Position numbers and translations under genes: made by a program
The notes under the pieces: model-generated
The model's input: only the letters and a program-made list of their open reading frames with translations
What the model was told of the DNA's origin: nothing
Databases searched by the model: none
Part shown: positions 1 through 5,639 of the stretch, piece after piece
How positions within the stretch are numbered: the first letter of the stretch is position 1
Layout: each line of letters opens with the position of its first letter
Assembly (NCBI GenBank): GCA_022839105.1
Contig: JALHDH010000154.1
Location: 1-5,996 of the forward strand
Length of the DNA stretch: 5,996 nucleotides
Reading direction: 5' to 3'
Origin: a bacterium
Lineage (GTDB): Bacteria > Vulcanimicrobiota > Xenobia > Xenobiales > Xenobiaceae

Positions 1-1
1 C

Positions 2-412
2 GCCACCTGGCTTGCCGCGGTCGAGCTGGCCCGGCGCCGCGAGGGTCGCGACCTGGGCCTGGTGAACGTGCTGGAGCAGATCCTGGCCGAGTTCGCGGCC
101 GCCCGGCCGCTTGATGCCCAGCTCCCCTGCCAGGAGGATCCTCGATGGCCGGCCGCAGAGCCCGAGGCGGGCTGTGAGGAGGCTACCTCGGCTCCACCTC
201 CCTTCCAGCGTGATCCCCGGTGGCCGACCACGGCGTCGGTCTCGGCGCTCGACGCGGGCGGCCCGGAGGTCGGAGCGGGCAGTGCGCGGACCGGGCCGGA
301 GGGCGCCGAATCCGGCGCAGGCCGAGCGACGCCCGACAGCGCGCAGGCCCCCCGTCCTCGGAACTCCCCTGCCTTCTGCGCCAGGAGCTTCCCCGCAGCC
401 CCCGCAAGCTGA
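2..412 (+). pseudogene. HNH-endonuclease-type gene, left fragment (frame 2), 5' end outside the window
   Basis: This reading frame is already open at the left edge, so the GTG at 62 is not a believable start. The first ~35 codons (positions 2-112) read as a helical segment rich in Leu, Ala, Arg and Glu, including LARRREG and VLEQILAEFAAAR. It resembles the helix that follows the N-terminal DUF222-like region in large HNH proteins of Deltaproteobacteria and related phyla. A proline-, alanine- and glutamate-rich linker follows, carrying DPRWP twice, 75 bases apart (137-151 and 212-226). The frame closes at 410-412, but the coding pattern appears to move to frame 1 before that, near a run of six C (348-353), where loss of one base would explain the switch. 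I read it as the N-terminal-side remnant of the same gene as the next two entries. The family assignment rests on remembered pattern and is moderate. Confidence 0.5.
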
Positions 413-1482
413 CCCGTCTGGCCCGCCGGCTGCTGGCCTCGCGAGAGCGCCTGGAACTGCAGCGCGGCCGCATCTTGCGCCGGGTCCAGGAGGGAAGGCT
501 GTACCGCGAGGCAGGGTTCCGCTCGTTGCGCGCCTGGCTGGAGAGCCGGGGGATCGCCGCCAGCACCGCCTTCCAGGCCACCGCCCGGGACCAGCGCCTG
601 GAGAAGCACGGCGTGCTGCGCCAGGCGCTTTGCGAAGGGCGTCTCTCCCCCACCAAGGTGGACCTGCTGCTGCGATTGCCTCGGCGGGCGGATGCCGAGA
701 ACTGGGTGGCCTACGCCGAAGAGCACACCTGCCGTCGCCTGGAGGACGCGGTCGAGGCTGCCCGGGTCCTGGCCAGTCGCTTCCCCGTCACATGGAATCT
801 TCGGAAGGGCACAGCCCCGGGGAACGAGGAGACCCTGGAGGAGTTCCGCCTGCAGGCCGGCCTGCAGGGCTTCGAAGCAACCCTCGAAGACCTGGCCCAA
901 GCCTTCCAGCAGGCGGACTCCAGCCGCAGCACGCCGGAAGGAGTCCAGACATCCGCAGCGCCCCCACCGGCGCCCGCCCCAGGCTTCTCCCCCGATGGGA
1001 CCGCCCCGAAGGGAGAGCCTCTCGGCTCGAGGTCCCTGGCGGCGGCCTCCCAGGGCCGCGACACCCTCCAAACGGAGGTCGGCCTCCCCGGCACCTCAAG
1101 CGAACCGGCCCGCCAGCCGGCTCTCGAAGCTCCCGAGACCGCCGAGCCTCCGCCCACCATCCGCCTGCGCCTGGTCCTGCCGGAATCCCTGGACCGGTTG
1201 CTGCAGGCTGCGGAGGCCCGGTTGCGACGGGACGCCGACGAGGCCCTACCCCCCGAGGAGTGCCTGTACGTGCTGTGCCTGGTCTTCCTGCGCCAGGCGG
1301 GCCAGGAAGATTCGGGCCACCTGAATCCGCTGCCTGGCGTGAGAACCGAGGGCTTCGAGGCGGGTCTGGATGCAAGGAAGGCGTGCATCGAGGAGCGGAG
1401 CGTAGTTGGAAACTACGTGAGCACCGCAGAGGTGCGCCTGACGACGCAGACGGCCCGAGACGGCTTCCGAATGCCACGGTAG
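355..1482 (+). pseudogene. HNH-endonuclease-type gene, middle fragment (frame 1), DUF222-like helical region
   Basis: Frame 1 reads as a convincing helical domain from about 403 to 790. It contains LARRLLASRERLELQRGRIL, then LYREAGFRSLRAWLESRGI, then LRQALCEGRLSPTKVDLLLRL, and ends in an Arg/Glu-rich helix. The order 'xYRExGFxSLxAWLE ... ALxxGRLSxxK' is the DUF222-like arrangement found upstream of HNH domains. A Pro/Ala-rich linker (about 900-1160) and a second helical block (about 1160-1310, IRLRLVLPESLDRLLQAAEA) follow. The frame stops at 1480-1482 without an HNH motif; that motif lies downstream in frame 3. The last ~110 bases (1369-1482) look less coding and contain three consecutive hairpins. 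An ATG-less extension is open upstream to 220, but residues before ~355 look like noise. Because the two downstream genes are intact, I favour genuine gene decay over sequencing error, without being able to prove it. Confidence 0.6.
1369..1435. repeat. Cluster of three consecutive short perfect hairpins inside the broken HNH gene
   Basis: Three perfect inverted repeats lie head to tail. GATGCA (1369-1374) pairs with TGCATC (1384-1389). CGTAGTT (1401-1407) pairs with AACTACG (1411-1417) across a 3-base loop. GCACC (1421-1425) pairs with GGTGC (1431-1435) across a 5-base loop. A short direct repeat AGACGGC follows (1448-1454 and 1458-1464). The stretch is less GC-rich at third positions than its surroundings and sits where the coding frame changes. 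This suits a small interspersed palindromic element (REP or MITE-like) or a structured RNA inserted in the gene, but no terminal repeats or target-site duplication could be defined. It could also be chance structure in a linker. Confidence 0.4.
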
Positions 1483-1502
1483 GTGGCGGATTCAGGTGTG
1501 AG

Positions 1503-1910
1503 GGTCGGGTGCGCCGTCAGGCCCTGGAACGGGCCGGCTACCGCTGCGAGGTTCCGGGCTGCGCCTGCCGGACCAACCTGCATGTCCACCACATCCAGCG
1601 GCGCTCCCAGGGCGGGTCGGATGAGCTCTCGAACCTGGCCGTGGTCTGCGCGAGCCACCACCTTCGCCACCTGCACGGCGGAACGATGCGGGTGGAGGGC
1701 GAGGACCCGAGCACCCGCATCTGGGAGATCGGCCTTGAGGAGGGCGAACCCTGGCGGGTCTGGTGCGACGAGCGACTGGTGGACGGAGAGGCGCTGGCCT
1801 GGGAGGGGGACGAGGCCGAGCCGCCCCGCGCCGACGACCGGATCTGCGAGGCCACGCCCGAGTACCGGTGCGGGCCTGCCGCCTCCGGGTCGGAGATCCG
1901 CGCTGCCTGA
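1503..1910 (+). pseudogene. HNH-endonuclease-type gene, right fragment (frame 3) carrying the HNH nuclease domain
   Basis: Frame 3 encodes a complete HNH core. It begins RRQALERAGYRCEVPGC, then LHVHHIQRRSQGGSDELSNL, then a Cys-x2-His-His (CASHH) and LHGG. The zinc-type Cys pair is at 1545-1547 and 1560-1562. The catalytic-type His pair is at 1587-1592, the conserved Asn of the HNH fold follows within DELSNL, and the closing Cys and His-His are at 1647-1649 and 1656-1661. This matches HNH endonucleases (ββα-metal fold, DNA cleavage). The motif residues are all present, but no good start codon or ribosome binding site precedes this frame, so on its own it is probably not expressed. The natural N-terminal part is in frame 1, and the switch lies somewhere between about 1330 and 1480. 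After the domain the frame continues to a TGA at 1908-1910. An alternative tail in frame 1 ending at 2010 (GQEVLARFRERLHAQ) also looks coding. Confidence 0.65.
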
Positions 1911-1912
1911 AA

Positions 1913-1926
1913 CCCCGCCTCCGGGG
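1913..1926 (+). terminator. GC hairpin just after the HNH frame-3 stop, possible terminator stem
   Basis: CCCCG (1913-1917) and CGGGG (1922-1926) form a perfect 5-bp stem with loop CCTC, two bases after the TGA at 1908-1910. A second stem, GGGG (1934-1937) with CCCC (1944-1947), and the 10-base palindrome CCCGGCCGGG (1951-1960) follow. There is no T-run, so this is not a canonical Rho-independent terminator. It may separate the HNH gene from the downstream operon, or simply reflect high GC. Confidence 0.2.
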
Positions 1927-2015
1927 CCGGCCTGGGGCCGCGACCCCGAACCCGGCCGGGCCGGGCAGGAGGTGCTGGCCCGATTCCGGGAAAGACTGCA
2001 CGCCCAGTAGAACCC

Positions 2016-2022
2016 GGAGGAG
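2016..2022 (+). promoter_or_regulatory. Strong ribosome binding site for the BrxD-type gene
   Basis: GGAGGAG lies 7 bases upstream of the TTG at 2030-2032. This near-perfect Shine-Dalgarno sequence fixes the start at an unusual TTG codon, since no ATG or GTG with comparable spacing is present and the residues upstream of 2030 in this frame look non-coding. No clear -35/-10 promoter was found in 1911-2015. Confidence 0.75.
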
Positions 2023-2029
2023 CACCCAC

Positions 2030-3334
2030 TTGAACCAGATCGACCGCATCTTCGAGCGCCTGCGCTCCGGCGTGGTGCCCGATCAGGGCCTGGACGCCTT
2101 CGCGGTGGGAATCGAGAAGCACCGGGACGAGCTGCACCGCCAACTGGAGCTCGCCGCCTCGGGCACCGGCTGCTTCAAGTTCCTGCGCGGCGGCTACGGG
2201 TGCGGCAAGACCTTCATGGCTCGGCTGGCCGTCCTCGACGCCCTGCAGCGCGGCTTCGCGGCCAGCTTCGTGGTGGTCTCGGACAACGACCTGCACTTCC
2301 ACAAGTTCGACGAGCTGTACCGCAAGGTGATGCAGGAGCTGTCCACGGCCTGGTGCGAGAAAGCCGCCATGGCCGACATCCTGGACCGCTGGATCGCCGG
2401 CATCGAAGAGGCCCTGGTCTCCGCCGGTGTCGACGAGGACGCCCCCGACTTCGACGACCGCGTCCGCGTCCGCCTGGAGCAGGACCTGGCCTCCAAGACC
2501 GGCGGGAAGGTGCCGGAAGACATGGTCCGGGCGCTGCGCACCGTGTTCACCCTGAAGCAGGAGGGCCGCCTGGCCGACGCCGGAGCCCTCCTCTCGTGGC
2601 TCTCGGGTTCCCGGAACGTCGCGTCCTCGGTGAAGAAGCTGGCCGGGGTGAAGGGCGACATCGGAAGCAACGAATCCCTGGACTACCTGCACGGCATCCT
2701 GGAAATCGTCAAAGCCGCGGGCTACAAGGGGCTCGTCATCGTCATCGACGAGGCGGAGACCATCCTGCGTATGAAGCGGGACGTGCGCGAAAAGTCCCTC
2801 AACGGAATCCGCCAGATCCTGGATGCCAGCGACCGGTTCCCCGGCCTGGTCTGGATCTTCACGGGAACCCCCGACTTCTTCGACACCCAGCGAGGCGTCG
2901 CGGGGCTTCCCCCGCTCTCCGACCGGATCAGGTTCCAGGAGCGCGAGGGTTTCGTCAACCTGCGCCAGCCCCAACTGCAGTTGAAGCCCTTCGATCGCGA
3001 GCGGCTGTCCCAGGTGGCCCTGAAGCTCCGCGAACTCTACCCGGCCCGGGATCCCGTGGAGCTGCGCAGGAAGGTGAGCCCGGAGGTCATCAAGGCCCTG
3101 GTGGATCGGGTCACGGAGGGTTTCCGGGGCAACGTGGGAGTGGTCCCACGGCACTTCCTCCGCGAGTTCGTGGACGTCATGGACCTCGTCGGGCAGGAGA
3201 AGGACTACGACCCGGCCGCCGAGCTGAACCTGCACCTGGAATTGACCGAGGACGAGCGGCGTGTGGCGGAGGGACAACCCGCCTGGGACCCGGAGCCCGA
3301 GGACGGCCGGGGATACTCCCTCGTCTCGTTCTGA
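2030..3334 (+). CDS. brxD: BrxD-type P-loop ATPase (BREX ATP-binding domain family, DUF2791)
   Basis: This 434-residue protein starts at TTG 2030 behind GGAGGAG. It is an AAA+-like P-loop ATPase. Walker A is FLRGGYGCGKT (residues 51-61, with Lys60 and Thr61 binding nucleotide). Walker B is LVIVIDEAE (235-243, Asp240 and Glu241). A sensor-like strand FTGTPDFF (277-284) is followed by PLSDRIRF with Arg299, which may act as an arginine finger. The C-terminal third (about 305-434) is helical and probably contains a winged helix (GFRGNVGVVPRHFLREFVD). The GGYGxGKT form, the long helical insert between the Walker motifs, and the phrase GYKGLVIVIDEAE are typical of the BrxC/BrxD family. In type 2 BREX, BrxD accompanies the helicase BrxHI, the next gene here. 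The protein is cytoplasmic, with no signal peptide or membrane segment seen. Its molecular role is not established; ATP-dependent loading or control of the helicase on DNA is an inference. No truncation or frameshift is apparent. Confidence 0.85.
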   Translation: MNQIDRIFERLRSGVVPDQGLDAFAVGIEKHRDELHRQLELAASGTGCFKFLRGGYGCGKTFMARLAVLDALQRGFAASFVVVSDNDLHFHKFDELYRKVMQELSTAWCEKAAMADILDRWIAGIEEALVSAGVDEDAPDFDDRVRVRLEQDLASKTGGKVPEDMVRALRTVFTLKQEGRLADAGALLSWLSGSRNVASSVKKLAGVKGDIGSNESLDYLHGILEIVKAAGYKGLVIVIDEAETILRMKRDVREKSLNGIRQILDASDRFPGLVWIFTGTPDFFDTQRGVAGLPPLSDRIRFQEREGFVNLRQPQLQLKPFDRERLSQVALKLRELYPARDPVELRRKVSPEVIKALVDRVTEGFRGNVGVVPRHFLREFVDVMDLVGQEKDYDPAAELNLHLELTEDERRVAEGQPAWDPEPEDGRGYSLVSF

Positions 3335-3335
3335 C

Positions 3336-5543
3336 GTGACCTCCGCCTTCGCCCGCTTCCCCGCACGACTCCAGGAGGCCATCGTGGCGCGCCTCGGCTG
3401 GACGTCCCTGCGTCCCGTTCAGGAAGAGGCCTCCCACGCGCTGCTGGACGGCTGCAACGCCGTCATCCTGGCCCCGACGGCCGGCGGCAAGACCGAGGCC
3501 TCCATCTTCCCGCTGCTGGCGGGGATGGTCGACGACGAGCCGACAGCGGTCGGCATCCTCTACGTGGCTCCGATCAAGGCCTTGCTCAACAACCAGGCGG
3601 AGCGCCTGAAGGCCTACGCCGAGATGGTGGGCCTCCGCCGCTTCCTCTGGCACGGCGACACGACGGCCGCGGAGAGGCGGGCCTTCCTCCGCGAGCCCGC
3701 CCAGATCCTGATGACCACCCCCGAGTCCCTGGAGGTGATGCTGCTTTCCGGCCGCGTCCCTCACCAGCGTCTGTTCTCGGACCTGCGAGCGGTGGTCGTC
3801 GACGAGATCCATGCCATGGCAGGCCTTGACCGGGGGGCCCACCTGATGTCGATCCTCGAACGATTGGCTCCCCTGTCGCGCCACGACCTGCAGCGGGTGG
3901 GCCTCTCGGCAACCGTCGGGAATCCCGCCGACATCCTCGCGTGGCTGCAGGGGACCTCCCGCCGGCCTGGCCGGGTCGTGGACCCGCGGGGGCCGGGCAG
4001 CCAGAAAGAGCTCGGCATCCGCCTCTTCGATGACCGCCAGACGCTGGCCCGTTCCGCGTCGGCTCTGGCCGAGAGCCAGAAGAGCCTCTTCTTCTGCCAG
4101 AGCCGGGCCCTGACCGAGGAGGTGGCCGAGAAGCTCCGGGACCGCGGCACGGACGTGTTCGTCCACCACAGCTCCGTCTCCCTGGAAGAGCGCGCGGCCG
4201 CCGAGGAGCGCTTCCACCGGGGACGCAACGCCGTCATCGTGTGCACCTCCACCCTGGAACTGGGGATCGACGTGGGCGACCTGGACAGGGTCCTGCAGGC
4301 CAACGCGCCCTCCACGGTCTCGTCCTTCCTGCAGCGGATGGGGCGCACCGGCCGCCGCGCCGGTCAGCGGGCCAATACGATGTTCCTGTGCGAGGACCGC
4401 GAGGTGGTCCTCCAGGCGGCCGCCCTGATCGAGTTGGCTCGCGAGGGCTGGGTCGAATCCGTCGGGGTCCAGACCAGGTGCTGGCCCGTCCTGGTGCACC
4501 AACTCCTGGCCCTCGCCCTCGAGCACGGAGCCGTGAGCCCCGAGCACTGCTGGGACCAGCTCTGCCGGGTTCCCGACTTCAAGGACATCACGCGCCAGGA
4601 GTTCGACGACCTGGTCCGCCACCTGGTGCGAGAGGACTACCTCTTCCCCGTGGACGGCAAGCTTTCCATGGGGGACGCGGCGGAGCGGGCCTTCGGCCGG
4701 AAGAACTTCCTGGAACTCTATGCGGTGTTCAGCACTCCCCAGCTCTATTCCGTGGTGACCCGGGGAGGCAAGCCCCTGGGTTCCCTGGAGCAGAGCTTCG
4801 TCGACAAGCTCGTGGAGAAGGTCACCTGCTTCCTCCTGGGCGGTCGGCCCTGGGTGGCTGAAGTCATCCTGCACTCGGAACGGAAGGTGGTGGTGAGCCC
4901 GGCTCCCCGGGGCCGCAAGCCCAGTTGGGGAGGATACGTACCCCAGTTCCTGGGATACGAGCTGTGCCAGAAGATGGCCGAGATCCTCGCGGGCGACGCT
5001 CCTATCCCCTACCTGGATGCCCCCTCGGCCGCAGCACTGGGGCAGATGAGGGCAGAACTGGGCCGAAGCCTGCGAAGCCAGCGGTGGTATGGGGCGAAGA
5101 CCCCGGACGGAGAGTACCTGTGGACCTTCGCGGGCGGCGCCGTCAACCTGACCCTGAAGTACGGCCTGCAACTCCTCCGCAACTGGACCGCCGCCAGCGA
5201 CAACTTCCGGCTGAAGTTCCCGGAGGGAGAGGCGACCCCGCGGGAACTGCAAGACGCCCTGGAGCGCCTGGCCGACCCGTGCTTCTGGGAGGAGCCCGAG
5301 CTGCGGGAGCGCCTGCTCTCCATCCTGCCGGAGTACCGCCTGAGCAAGTTCCAGCGCGCCCTTCCCCACAAGTGGGCCATGGAGATGGTGGAGCGCTACC
5401 TCCTCGACGTTCCGACGACCCTGCAGTTCCTGAAGGCCCCCCTGCCCCGGCCCCTCCCGGATTCCACCCCGGATCGCAAGACACAAATGGGGGGGGTGAG
5501 CACGGGGGCGGGCGGATGGCAGGTTGGGGCTTGGGGGAGGTGA
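3336..5543 (+). CDS. brxHI: BrxHI-type Lhr-like superfamily 2 DNA helicase
   Basis: This 735-residue protein starts at GTG 3336, one base after the brxD stop, so translation is probably coupled; no strong Shine-Dalgarno is seen. A GTG at 3261 would give 25 extra residues overlapping brxD, but family-like sequence starts at FARFPARLQEAIVARLGW. All SF2 motifs are present: Q motif LRPVQ (Gln29), I APTAGGKTE (46-54), Ia VAPIKALLNNQ (77-87), TTPESLE (127-133), II DEIH (156-159), III GLSATV (189-194), IV FFCQSR (252-257), V CTSTLELGIDV (303-313) and VI QRMGRTGRR (333-341). After the RecA pair come a probable winged helix and the Lhr-type C-terminal part, with FLLGGRPW (near 499) and WGGYVPQF (531 onward). 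The predicted activity is ATP-driven 3'-5' DNA or DNA-RNA unwinding. Family-like sequence ends near residue 701 (LQFLKA). The last ~34 residues are Pro/Gly-rich, encoded by homopolymeric DNA, and may be a read-through tail. Lhr itself is the alternative, but pairing with BrxD favours BrxHI. Confidence 0.88.
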   Translation: MTSAFARFPARLQEAIVARLGWTSLRPVQEEASHALLDGCNAVILAPTAGGKTEASIFPLLAGMVDDEPTAVGILYVAPIKALLNNQAERLKAYAEMVGLRRFLWHGDTTAAERRAFLREPAQILMTTPESLEVMLLSGRVPHQRLFSDLRAVVVDEIHAMAGLDRGAHLMSILERLAPLSRHDLQRVGLSATVGNPADILAWLQGTSRRPGRVVDPRGPGSQKELGIRLFDDRQTLARSASALAESQKSLFFCQSRALTEEVAEKLRDRGTDVFVHHSSVSLEERAAAEERFHRGRNAVIVCTSTLELGIDVGDLDRVLQANAPSTVSSFLQRMGRTGRRAGQRANTMFLCEDREVVLQAAALIELAREGWVESVGVQTRCWPVLVHQLLALALEHGAVSPEHCWDQLCRVPDFKDITRQEFDDLVRHLVREDYLFPVDGKLSMGDAAERAFGRKNFLELYAVFSTPQLYSVVTRGGKPLGSLEQSFVDKLVEKVTCFLLGGRPWVAEVILHSERKVVVSPAPRGRKPSWGGYVPQFLGYELCQKMAEILAGDAPIPYLDAPSAAALGQMRAELGRSLRSQRWYGAKTPDGEYLWTFAGGAVNLTLKYGLQLLRNWTAASDNFRLKFPEGEATPRELQDALERLADPCFWEEPELRERLLSILPEYRLSKFQRALPHKWAMEMVERYLLDVPTTLQFLKAPLPRPLPDSTPDRKTQMGGVSTGAGGWQVGAWGR
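5489..5540 (+). other. G-run array, potential G-quadruplex, at the brxHI 3' end
   Basis: The + strand carries G8 (5489-5496), G5 (5504-5508), G3 (5510-5512), G4 (5526-5529) and G5 (5533-5537), ending three bases or so before the brxHI stop at 5541-5543. Four or more runs of at least three G within about 50 bases satisfy the usual G-quadruplex pattern, with one loop of 13 bases that is longer than ideal. A C-rich partner lies just upstream (5437-5448). The pair C5-T-G-C4 (5438-5448) and G4-C-TT-G5 (5526-5537) could alternatively form a long stem. Either structure could act at the mRNA 3' end, but no U-run follows. Confidence 0.35.
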
Positions 5544-5597
5544 TCCGGAGGCCTTGGGCTGGAAGTGATGGTTGCTGTGCGGCTCAGGGGAGGCTGT

Positions 5598-5629
5598 CAA
5601 TCCTGGAGCCGGCGGCTCACGGGCGATTG
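5598..5629 (+). promoter_or_regulatory. Two-part hairpin in the leader of the PLP decarboxylase gene
   Basis: An inner perfect stem GAGCC (5606-5610) with GGCTC (5614-5618), loop GGC, is enclosed by an outer stem CAATC (5598-5602) with GATTG (5625-5629), separated by small unpaired bulges. It ends ten bases before the ATG at 5640. It could terminate or attenuate transcription or affect ribosome access. No T-run is present and no promoter was recognised in 5544-5597, so the role is uncertain. Confidence 0.25.
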
Positions 5630-5639
5630 TTGGCGGAAG

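Noticed and set aside
1483..2010. Frame-1 open stretch starting at GTG 1483 as an independent gene
   Set aside because: Most of it overlaps the HNH domain, which is clearly in frame 3. Only its last ~30 codons look possibly coding, noted separately.
3261..3335. Earlier GTG start for the helicase overlapping the brxD end
   Set aside because: The extra residues are Arg/Pro/Ser-rich and out of frame with the conserved brxD C-terminus. Helicase-family-like sequence begins right after GTG 3336.
1538..3382. A 614-codon open frame on the minus strand
   Set aside because: It covers the HNH domain and brxD in antisense, is rich in Val, Leu, Gly and His without domain motifs, and is explained by the third-position GC bias of the + strand genes.
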